A stretch of DNA of 64,000 nt from Aquanectria penicillioides. Taxonomy: Eukaryota > Ascomycota > Sordariomycetes > Hypocreales > Nectriaceae. The stretch spans positions 1,922,001-1,986,000 of the forward strand of contig PYIU01000002.1 of NCBI GenBank assembly GCA_003415625.1. The letters are read 5' to 3'. Within the stretch, counting starts at the first letter, position 1; each line of letters opens with the position of its first letter. Below the pieces are notes generated by a model. That model was not told where the DNA came from. It worked only from the letters and a program-made list of their open reading frames with translations, and ran no database searches. Shown one piece after another: positions 25,501-35,690 of the stretch. A program made the position numbers and the translations under genes.

Positions 25501-28220
25501 ATAACTTGCATGGTCTTGCCCAGCCCCATGGTGTGGGCTAACAAACAGCCCTGCCGTGTTTCCGGGTTGAGAACTATTTGGTTCCACATAAAGCGGACGC
25601 CCTCCACTTGGTGATCCTTGATTCGATTGCCGATATCTTCATTTATGTATATGAACGGTTGGTGATCTTGCTTGCTTTCGTTGATAATCAGACGAGCCCT
25701 ATCTCGTGGCATCGTACCAAGCAGAGCAAGATCCGCTCGAAGTTTGTCTCTGCGAGCTTGCTGTTCCTGTACTCGCATTCTCTCCCTTTCTCTTAAATCT
25801 ACAGCTTCCTTGTTCTGGACGATCTCTTTGGACACCTTCTGGGACTTGGGTTGACTGTTCTTTTCTTCGAAAATTAACTGCTCGTCTTCGATTTCATCGT
25901 CGAATTCGTCATCAGAAATGTCGGGCTTGTAGATTTGATTGTCTTGCGGAAAGTTGTCGGCAACGTTGCTGATGAATGACCAAAAGGGGTGGAACCATGG
26001 GGTCTTTGAGTCTGGAAGTTTTTTTGTTAATGCCTGGGCCGGGGCAAAAAGAAGGTGCTCCTGATAATTCTTTGTTTTGACAAAGCACAGGAAGACACGG
26101 GTCACGTCAAAGGCCGTGGTTCTTGGCGTTTGTTGCCCAATTTGCTCCCTGGTTTTCAATGGATTCATCAGTTGGGCATGAACTGATTCATTCCAAGCAT
26201 CCTTTAAAGAATTATCTCGCATGAAGCTAAGCAGTGCACTCCGGCGAGAGTGAGGAAGCTGCCAGATCAGACAAACCAGTAACCTCCACTTGTCAGAACT
26301 CCTAGTCCAGTGGGTTGGAGGTTTGGCTCCGATTTCCTCGAAGTTACCAAGCTCTTCGGCAGATGGTACGGGAATCTGGAACGTACGTTCTTTTGAAACA
26401 TCGGCGATTCTATCATTCGTCCAACTATGTTTCAGATGAGCCTGTTCCCAGGTTGTAGGTCGCGTGAGATCAACAAAAGTCGTTTGTTTGGGACCAGCAG
26501 GTGTACCGGGTCCCCAGGTTGGTTGTGTAAGGTCCACGTACTCGGCCGACTCTGCTTTGACGTGCTGTGATAGCTGGACTCGATCACTCCGGGTTTCTTT
26601 GTCTATATCCATTGCATCACCGCCAACTTCTCGCTCATCTTCTGAGACAATGAAATCGTCTTCGTCAGAGCTTGTCAGAACCTCCTCGCCCAAAACATCT
26701 TCTGTCTTCTTTTTTGTTTGAGCCTTCAGTCTGGGAATGGCATGTGGCTTGGGTGGCTCGATGCGGGACTCGAGCATCTCAGCCAACCAACAGTTGTATA
26801 GCTTGTCTTGCACGCTTTGTTCAAGGCAATTTGCCTGGAATTGCACATCGGATTCTTTGGTCCAAGTCTCTTCTATAATTTCATTGCAGAGCTTCTTGAT
26901 CCGGTCATCGTAGAGTCTTGCTTGCTTATGAGCAATCAAAATTTGGCTCTTCCAGGTTCCTCTTCGCCTAGTTTCATGCCATAGTCGGTAGGCTTTCTTC
27001 TGGTGCTTTGGTCGTTTCGACTCTTGCCAAGTGATTGACATGGCCTCCATAGAGTTATTGAGGATATCACGGACTCTCTCAGGCGCAATTGCAAGCCTCG
27101 AAGCCATCTCAAGCTGCCTTTGCCTTTCTTGCTTCTCTTCTTCTATCTCCCTCAAGGTTTGCTCGTCAAAATCATCAGGTAAATCGACAATATCGAAGAT
27201 AGATTCTGAATCGCCGGGACTTGGCGACCTTTCCAATACAAAGCCCTGTTTCTGGAGCATCTCTTTTCGGCTGTTCGTTCTTAAGAACCGTTTAATACAC
27301 TGGTGCACAGCGAGTCTTCTACCCGGTGGCAGCCAATTGGGCATGGTCGTAGCGAAGGCATTAGGAGATGGCTCCACAAGCCGGGAGCTCAAGGTTCCAA
27401 GCGGGGACTTGATTGCCTCCAAAGTTAAACTGCCGTCTCCAAGGTACGCTCCCATTGATGCGCTTTCCCAAAGCATTGGTCGTTCAGAAACTCGGTCGGG
27501 GTTGAGGACATTGCTGAGGTTATCTGCCTCAGTCGGGATGAACGCTTCTGCGATGTGGACTGGCTTAGTTGTCAAGGTGACTGGCGCAATTCGCTTTCTC
27601 TTTGTAGGCCTTTCCGCTTCAGAACCATTCGGTGCGATTTTCGAAGGCTCTGGAGGTTGTGGTGGGCTTGGAAGCCGAGGGATGGCCAGGCCGCTATTGT
27701 CCTCAGTCTGGTTGGGTTCAATATTGCCCAGACTTTGACCATGCGATGTTGGGCTTGTTGGGGTAGGTTCGTTGACGGTATGTTGAGTACTTGGCTCTTG
27801 TTGAGCAGTTCCCCTAAGGGCACCCTCTGTGAGCTGCGTCCAAGGGAGGACGTGAGTTGTCCCCATGTTGGAGGATGGAGAGTTCTTGGGTCCATCGCCA
27901 TCAAGAGGGAATCCAGCTTGTTTCTTATTAAAGTCTTGCATCCATCTCTGGTACGCCCAGCTCCTAGACTTAAGGTTAAGGATGGCCTCTCCGAGTGCCA
28001 CTTTATGACGAGCCAGTCTTATTCCGAGGCATTGCATCAACTCATTCCGTGAGCAGACATGCTCAAACTTGAGAAGAGTCTCACCATCAATTTCTTCATC
28101 TTGAATTTTGGCGATCAGTGCAGTGGGATCTGGGGCCCAGGAACTGTTGGGTGCTGCTAGCATACGAGCGACAGTCGCCACATCCCAAAAAAAAGGATCA
28201 GCATCGTTGGCGCTCTCCAT
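22565..28220 (-). CDS. SAM-domain SNF2-family ATPase, ATRX/Rad54-like
   Basis: Two exons, 22881-28220 and 22565-22816, 1,863 aa. The last intron (64 bp, GTACGA...TTTGCAG) is needed: without it the frame ends 7 codons later, whereas splicing adds an 83-residue basic tail (NIERPRMKVWGPSRNP...). An N-terminal SAM-like region (about 10-100) is followed by a long disordered, acidic segment, then the SNF2 core: HTMGLGKTMQ (Walker A, about 895-905), DEAHHMKN (about 1022), SGETAIGKRQ, and QAIGRAYRIGQ (motif VI, about 1339). The wide spacing and DEAH box fit the ATRX/ARIP4/Rad54-like group. ATRX-like proteins remodel chromatin at repeats; Neurospora SAD-6 is a relative acting in repeat recognition. 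Orthology to SAD-6 is an inference needing a tree. The C-terminal third is Q/S/P-rich and poorly conserved in type. Confidence 0.85.
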
Positions 28221-30369
28221 TTTAGCCTATACAGGCGCTAGGAAGCCTATTTCTCGAATTTTATATTGAAGAGCTGTGTTCGATGATAGAGTTAGGATTG
28301 CAGTCGGGGAATGTCATCCGCCTGTTGGTGATATTCAGGCCGGAGTGGGCTGGAGCATAGACAACGTAACTCACTGTCAGTCTTAGAGGCATGGGCCCAA
28401 CCAAAGCCTCCTGTGGTCCACAGAGCCGGCTTCACACAAGATCGAAGGAAAAGAGAGCATGACCGCCAGCGGCCTGCTTAGAAATGGCCAGCCGTCACGT
28501 TTCAGGCCCAGAAGGAGAGGCGCACGTCCGGCCCTGGGTCTTTGGCAAAGCGAGGGGTATCGGATCGGGGTAGTCGAAAAAATCAGGCGCACCTTTCTCT
28601 CAAGGCGTAGGGCGATCAGGTGCAGATGACTATTTCAGTTTCAACAACCAAAGACTTTGTTGTTGTTTTTGCGGGAATGAAAAAAGAGATTCGAGGCCCC
28701 TTCGTCGAAAAGGAAAGTTGCGTCTTTGCTTGCGGGTTCCTGCATTGCTGGCTGGGCGCTGCAAGTTGCGACTGCACGTGACCCCAAACAGTGCCTTAGC
28801 AGAGCGCACCTGCGACTTGTGTTACCTGAGGGAAACGCGTTTGCATAAATTCCGAAGACACTGGGCACAATGCAGCTGCCTAGTCATTGTTTGTTGGCAG
28901 TGGCTGAAGCTGCGGTTGTGTTGGGTTTTTTTTCTCCTCCTTGGCTGCCCACCAGCTACTACTGTCGCGAGGAGTTCAAGCAGCAATGCTGTTCATCAGG
29001 ATCCATAGTAAATTTAGCGTCAACTGGATCCACCTGGAATTTCCGTTGCTAGGCTTCGTTTCTGTTCATTTGGTAGGTCGTTGCCGAGGTGAGCGTTGGG
29101 CGAACTGGGCATGCATGGTCAGTGCGTTTTCTCCCGCTTACTTGGACACTTGCGAGTGCAGGGAGGACGTTGCTGTAAAAAGGCCTCAAATACAGCGCAA
29201 AAAGAGCAGATTAATGCTTTTAGAAATTCAGTGGCAATCAGTTTGAGAGAGTCTCCCGAGGTAAAATAAATGTGTTATAACTGCGATATGAATGATCTAA
29301 GCTATGACTACGGCAAGTGCGCGCAGTGATAGTTAGTTTTGCTGTCTCATGGCGAGGTTAGGCACCCCAAACACCAAAAATGCGCCCGATTGAAGACACG
29401 ACATTGTCCCCTTTACGAGAGGACTGTGGTTTTTGTTCCTCTTTCTTCATCTGTTCTAATATTGACACCCTTGACACAGAAAGCCCCTCGGGCGGGTCTA
29501 GCAGCAAGGACAAATGGGGGAACGTACTATCAGTGAGTCGGTTAGAAACGGCCTCAGACAGGACACCGCCTTCGACAACCGGGTGCTAAGCTCTCCAGTG
29601 TAAGTTGAAATCATCTCTTGTTAATCGCACCATAGTTCTATTAACAAGCCTCTCATGTCTAGACCGTGTGGTTTCCGCGACGGGGGCATTCACCACAGAA
29701 TCGACACCACAGCCCCTTCACCACAGATTACAACAACCAGTCTTAAAAATATGCTATTTTTAGTAAATACTCACAAACGTGCATTTTCCTTTCAGCCTCA
29801 GCCATCATCATTGGTATCATGAGCAGGAGAAAGCGAGGAGTTGGCACCTCGAAGCATTGACTAATCACAAAATTGGCTCTTCCGTTGGTGATCATGGATG
29901 CGGGCGATTTTACCCCGCGCTGCTGCTGCCGCTGCCCCTCATTGCATCATCCCGCAAGGCCCTGGTTGTCAAGCAACAGAGTGAGGATATACTACACGTT
30001 GAGCATTGGCCAGCCGTAGAGTCTACATTTCAAGGGTCCGTTATAATCGTAAAAGGCCGTCTCTTTTTGCGGCGCGCCATGGAGCCTTGCCGTGGCGCTA
30101 GCCAGAATATGCGGCGCAAATCGCGTTGCTGCTCCATCCAGCATCTAGAAGCACCCACTCTGTGAATTATTAAGCCACACTACCTTTTGGTATCACGCAA
30201 AACAACGACTTTGAGCCGCTGGCCGCTGATATCGTGGATACGACATCGACAGCAGCTCCATCCTTCAAAGACTTTGCCAATATCTCCTTCGAATCCGTCG
30301 CCTCCGGCCAATTACTCCAACCCCCTCCCAATCCTAGTCCCCTCGCCTTTTGTCACCGCGCTCAACACC
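28221..30369. other. Divergent intergenic region, no supported gene
   Basis: About 2.1 kb between the divergent SNF2 ATPase and glutathione synthetase genes, so both promoters lie here. Short ORFs show no recognisable domain. I looked for tRNA-like B boxes and saw none. Confidence 0.55.
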
Positions 30370-32075
30370 ATGGCGTCTCTTGCAAGCGGGGCATACCCAC
30401 CTACTCTCAAGGCCGAGGAACGTGAGGCCCTCGTTGACACCATCAAGGATTGGTCCATAGGCAATGGTCTTGCTGTCCGACCGCCGCCGGCCGTCATCGC
30501 CACCGAGGCCGATCCAAAAGGCATTTCCGCTGTCAACGTGCCTGTCACTCTCTTCCCCAGTCCCTTCCCGCGCCAGTGCTTCGCCCAGGCCAAAGTAGTG
30601 CAGAAGACTTACAATGAGCTTTACGCATCCGTGAGTCGTGACGAAGAGTTTTTAGGCCAGGTCGTCAAAGAGTATGGTTGCCCGATTCTGTTACTTCAAA
30701 ATTGAAGCTAACCCGCCTCCAGGGTTGAAGATGGTGATGACTTCATTGGCAAGCTGTGGAATGTCCACCTCAAGGTGAAGTCTGAGGGATATACCCAGGT
30801 GAGTCTCCCCACCATGCGCCTCAGCCAGCTTCTATGCTAAACCACCACGCAGCCCCTTTCCCTGGGTCTGTTTAGATCTGACTACATGGTTCATCAAGAC
30901 ACTTCAACCTCAACTCCCTCTCTTCAGGTGAAACAAGTCGAGTTTAACACCATTGCAGCCTCTTTCGGAGGTCTGTCGACTTATACCTCCCTCTTACACA
31001 AGTAGGTTTTGTAGATAGCACGATACCAGACCATATTCCTGACGCTTCTAGATACCTCGCCAAGAGGGAATACCCTCTTCTAGACAACACTATTGCCGAG
31101 GGCTCCCTCGATCTCCCTGACAACACCACCGTGCAGGGATTGACTGCTGGGATCGAAGCTGCCTATTGTGCTTACCCCGACTCCGAGCTTGGTCATGAAA
31201 AGATTGTCATCTTCCTAGTCCAAGGCGATGAGAGGAATGTATTTGACCAGCGTCATCTAGAGTATCAGCTCGCCAAGGCATCGCCCAACATCCCAGTCTT
31301 CCGACTAGCATACGCCGACGTGCTGAAGCACACCACCATCGCCAACACCCCCAAGCGCCAGCTTCTTTACCACCTTCCCCGAAACCCCGCCAAGGTCTAC
31401 GAGGTTGCGGTCATATATATGCGATCAGGATATGGCCCCGGTGACTATCCTGGGCAAAAAGCCTGGGACGCCCGGTACCACCTGGAGCGCTCGCACGCCA
31501 TCAAGTGTCCAACCGTCCTGACGCAGCTCGCCGGAACCAAGAAGGTGCAGCAGATTCTTACCACGCCAAAGTCGGCCTCGGCCCCATCTGCCATCAGCAA
31601 ATTCATCAAGGATGACACCGAAGATGCGAAGGCTCTGTGGCGTAGCTTTACCAACATCTACCCCATGGATGCAAGCGAGGCCGGGCTTGAGGCACGGAAG
31701 AAGGCCCTGGACCCCCAACTCTGCCAAGCATACGTCCTCAAGCCACAGCGTGAGGGAGGCGGCAACAACATCTACCGAGGCGCCATTCCCGGGTTCCTCA
31801 AGTCAGTGCCCGAGGCGCACTGGGGCTCCTACATCCTGATGGAGCTGATCACCCCCCCTCCCGTGCACAACGTCATCCTCCGCAACGGCAACCTGGAGCA
31901 AGGCGGCGTCATTTGCGAGTTGGGCGTATATGGTACGTGCATCTGGGATCAGAGCACTGGGGAGATTCGCCACAACGAGGAGGCCGGTTACTTGCTGCGC
32001 ACCAAGGGTGACAAGAGCGAGGAGGGTGGCGTCGCGGCTGGATATGGCTGCATGGATAGCATCACATTGGTGTAA
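30370..32075 (+). CDS. Glutathione synthetase (eukaryotic GSS type)
   Basis: ATP-grasp enzyme of the second step of glutathione synthesis, joining gamma-glutamylcysteine and glycine in the cytosol. Exons: 30370-30671, 30723-30798, 30853-31001 and 31052-32075, 516 aa, about the usual length. All introns are 50-54 bp with GT-AG borders, and phases agree. Family landmarks: SPFPRQCFAQAKVVQKTYNE near residue 65; GLFRSDYMVH; VEFNTIAASFGG (substrate-binding region); YMRSGYGP; the glycine-rich ATP lid KPQREGGGNNIYR; and MELITPP near the C terminus. The ATG at 30370 has a good context (ACACCATGG); an in-frame codon upstream at 30187 gives only low-complexity sequence and is not favoured. Confidence 0.94.
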
Positions 32076-33435
32076 CAGGAGTTTGCCAAAAATCAAATAT
32101 GCAATTCAGGTCACCTGATTGAAGTCAAGCATATTTATTGCCTTTGTCCATTTTCTAATCTAATACAGGTGCGCCAGAGTCTCACGTGAGAACTCGTGTT
32201 CACACTGGAGCACGCCCTGACTTCTATGTATGTTGAGGGCAGGGCCGCTCCTCATCAGCCACTGAATCTCCCTCCTTGTTGAGAACGAAGGTCCTCCTCT
32301 CGTATCGTGACTTCTCGTTTCTGCTCTATTCCAAGTTTCCAATCTCGGCCACTTCCACTCCCTTGGTGACTCCTTTATCTCGATTATTCATCCTACTAAC
32401 CGCCCCAGCTCCAGAATCTATATATGGCCTACCACATGGTCGATGTCGGTTATCAGACTCAACGCATAATTCAAATCATTCTACCTTATTCCCTTACAAT
32501 CACTAGTATCATTTTTCTCCTATCAACGAAACCCCTACACGGCATAGAAATGATGCCAACTCCAACAGGCATCAACATCTCTTGCGGGCCTCCCGAACGC
32601 TTGATTCCATCATCTCCCTGGCCGGCTTGGGTAAAAGCATACTGGGATTCGCGAACCTAGGAGAAGGATGGAAGCCTTGTTTCAGACAACTGCGATATAG
32701 ATTGCTCCACCCAGTCCGAATCAGCTTCGGCATCTTAGGACGAAGCAGATGCACTTGAGAAGGGTTCATTCCGACACACCGATTGCTCGGAGAACACCGA
32801 GGTGTCCCGTCTAGCCGCATCACCGAATTTTCTATCGAGGTGGAAGGCAGCCTTTTGCTGGAGCTTCCGGTCTGGGACGTTGACGTTTAGGAGCAAAAGG
32901 AAGAGTGACTTGTAGGCGGTGATGTCCGGAGGGCTGATTCTCACGCACGAGGTTGAGGAGGCTCAATGTTGGATTGCGATGCTACGACTTCAACCATACG
33001 AATCTGGGCAGGCAACCCACAAGCGACTCGCTAGACCATGAGACTGGATTTGTTGGAGCTCTCGGGATGCTTTGCAGAGGGACTTTGTTATTGTTCAAAC
33101 GGCGTGGTGTAATAGCGCAGTCGTCAGTTTGATAGTGTTGATGGCGTTGATATTCAGACATAGATATAATGGCGACAGCGTGAGATCACTTTTATTTGCA
33201 ATGGAGAGGGGGGCAGCGGCACAGATAAAATAAGAGTAGAGCAATGGACATATTGCGTCATGGTATCATACATCTCCCCCGAAGATTGTGAACAATCCCA
33301 ACTCTACATGGTGACATACAAGACATCCGACAAACGAAAATCGTTCTTCAGAGAGGAGAGGACCTAATTAAGAGACAGATGGGGGTGGATTTCAGCCAGC
33401 TCCCATACTTCGGGCACACTACCGATTGACGGCGG
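32076..33435. other. Convergent intergenic region, no supported gene
   Basis: About 1.36 kb between the 3' ends of glutathione synthetase and the SSB gene. ORFs of 60-97 codons exist on both strands but have no domain, no neighbours in phase and no conserved look. A degraded gene at 32,735-32,944 (-) is possible but not supported. Confidence 0.5.
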
Positions 33436-34065
33436 TTACTGCTCAGAGTGCTCAGCAGCCTCGCCAGTCTGGGGGCGGCGGAGGACCTCGATGGAGCCTT
33501 GGAGGAGAGTTAGCATAAGATTCTGTCGTAGCATAAGATTCTGTCGTCAATCGGGGACAAGGAAGCAATGCAACGTACGCTGGACGATGCTGAGGCCGGT
33601 GCGCTGGACACCGTTGGGGTCGGTGTAGGAGCTAGTGGAGCAGTCGCCCTCGATGAAAACCTGGGTACTGAGCGCAGAGTTAGCACAAGCACGCAGTGAT
33701 GGGATCTTCGAAGACTATGCGACGCGAGGAATTCGGATACCGTGACGGCGACGGCACTGATGGGAACGGAAAAGGGAAAAAAACTCACCCTTTGGACAGG
33801 TTCATGAGGAAGTCACGGCTGGGACCCTCGGCGAAGCTGGTGACCTTGAACCAGCTGGTCTTGCGGTTCTCGCGGGTGCCATGGTTGCTGGCGACAGCGT
33901 AGCGGAGGATTTCACGGCCGGTGCTGGTGGCGAGAACCTCGGGGTATCAGCGAGGTTGCCAATGATGGAGATGCGGGCGAGGGAGCGAGGGGACGAGGTG
34001 CTGAAGGCGCGGGCAGCAGAGGCCGGGGCGGCGGCGGCGCGACGGAAAAGGGCGGTGGAAGACAT
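33436..34065 (-). CDS. RIM1: Mitochondrial single-strand DNA-binding protein (RIM1-like), with one apparent frameshift
   Basis: OB-fold SSB that coats single-stranded mtDNA during replication. Three exons: 33789-34065, 33579-33667 and 33436-33497, about 142 aa. The N terminus (SSTALFRRAAAAPASAARAF) is a typical mitochondrial presequence, followed by ARISIIGNLADTPEV, the start of the OB fold. Later strands read TSWFKVTSF, TQVFIEGDCS and SYTDPNGVQRTGLSIVQ. The frame changes inside the G run at 33941-33944 (plus strand) between NLADTP and EVLATSTGREI; one C of the coding strand appears missing, and adding one base makes all exon phases agree. Intron 33498-33578 has a perfect 18-bp tandem duplication. 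It is the last gene before the AT-rich block. Confidence 0.88.
33511..33546. repeat. Perfect 18-bp tandem duplication in the SSB intron
   Basis: TAGCATAAGATTCTGTCG occurs twice back to back (33511-33528 and 33529-33546) inside the 81-bp last intron. Looks like a recent small duplication. Confidence 0.92.
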
Positions 34066-34890
34066 TATTGCTGGGGGTTTATGGCTGTTGGCGACTGCGA
34101 CTGCGACTGCGATTGCGAGGAGGCGAAGGCGATTGTGGTGATGGAGGTGGTGTTGGTGAAGTTAGGTTGCTGGGACGAGTTGAAGCTAAGGTGGATGCTG
34201 GAAGCTGGATGATAAACTGCACGGTCAGACTCGGTCGTGGCGCGCGTCGCCCGACTCGGTAATTAGCAGAAGTTTGTGGGGGGGGGAGCGAGAAAGAGGG
34301 GCGGCGGCGGTCACTGGACGCGCTGCCCGCTATCCACCGCCCACTGACCGCCCACTGACCGCCCACTGACTGACTGCCCACGGATTGCTGCCCACCGCCT
34401 GCAGCAGCGCAGCAGCGCAGTAGGAGGAAGCATGACGGATAGGGAGATTAGGGGGTCCCGGTTATGCGTCTCTGATTGGCTGGCTCCTCACATATGCCAC
34501 CGTGCGCCGAGCCGCATACTGTGGGTGACTGTCCCACGCAACCGACCACGCGATGCTACGCAGGAACCAGACCACAGCAGCAGGTACCAGAAATGTTCAA
34601 TTGACCAAAAATTGTTAACTTGAAACCAAAATGCTGGATCTGGGGCTCTATAAATAACACAGATCCATGCAAGCAGAGACACTTTTGGTTGATTTTACTC
34701 TCATGGCCATCGCCACGAACCCTGGCTGCTACGCCAAGGAACGGTTGCCCATCTCCGCCCACGCTAATAAAGATTTGTCGCGGGATACGGAACTAACGAG
34801 GATATCGTTAAAGGCCGTATCCATCACGTGTGGCTGTCACACAGCCAGCTCGGAGCTCCGTCTTTTGACCCAAGCATTAGATCCATTTTA
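34066..34890. other. Transition zone between gene compartment and AT-rich block
   Basis: Upstream region of the SSB gene. It holds a GCGACTGC-type short repeat near 34,094-34,120, a GACCGCCCACT repeat near 34,335-34,375 and a CAG/GCAGC run near 34,400. No gene. GC remains normal until about 34,890, then falls sharply. Confidence 0.55.
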
Positions 34891-35270
34891 AGTAAGCTCA
34901 ATAGGGCATAGAACCCAATTAAAGCAAGCTTAACACAAATAAAAGGGAGCTTTAAGATAATATTCCCTTTATAGAAAATAAGGCTTTTAATAGACCTTAT
35001 TATATATATATCTACTATATAATTCTATATAATAGTTATAAGCCTAAATAGATAATACCTTATAACTTTTACTATAAGATTATTATTTTATTATTTTACT
35101 ATTATTATTATTATTTTATTGCTATTACTTCTTTTATTATAATTTTAATTATTTTATATAATTAGCTTAAGCTTAATTTACTTAATCTATATATAAAATA
35201 GATATAGATTATAATTAGCTAGTATTTATATCTATAAAGATTAAACTTTATACTAAAGAACAATAGATAC
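34891..35270. other. AT-rich left flank of gypsy element A
   Basis: About 380 bp of AT-rich sequence with no readable coding remnant. It ends in ATAC immediately before the LTR, matching the ATAC after the other LTR, so it is the original left flank of element A. Confidence 0.6.
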
Positions 35271-35653
35271 TGTGTTAGTGGACGGGGACACTGGCCAAAA
35301 CACACACCCCACCCAAAAGGGTATAGGGTAAGCAGGTTCGGTCGAAGACCGAACAGCCTTCCCAAGCAGCTGCAAACAACTTAAAAGAGTATTAAAGCAT
35401 CTAATCAAATGCTTTAGAGTATCCCTTAAAGAAAAGAAAGAAAGAAAATAGAGCAGAAAGTCATAAATAAAGTAATATTATAAGGGGCTGCACCAAAACT
35501 TCAATAGGGTCTAAATGCAAGGAATTTAGAATTTCAAAAATAAAAATTAGTTAAAGAAAACTGCCTATTTATTTCCTATGTCTTTAAGGTCCCTTTTATC
35601 TTTCTAACCAACCTAATAATAGATTGATTTATATTACCCTAGACCTTAACTCA
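35271..35653 (-). repeat. LTR 1 (3' LTR of copy A)
   Basis: 383 bp, TG...CA on the minus strand. Best-preserved LTR edge in the window (plus strand begins TGTGTTAGTGGACGGGG). Contains one dispersed palindrome (35397-35412) and a less mutated GGGTATAGGGTAAGCAGG block. Confidence 0.92.
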
Positions 35654-35690
35654 TCCCTCCTTAATGCCTTAATGCTTGCCCTTAAGCGGA

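Noticed and set aside
28221..30369. tRNA or 5S gene in the 2.1-kb divergent interval
   Set aside because: No B-box-like GGTTCRANTCC and no cloverleaf arms seen on either strand.
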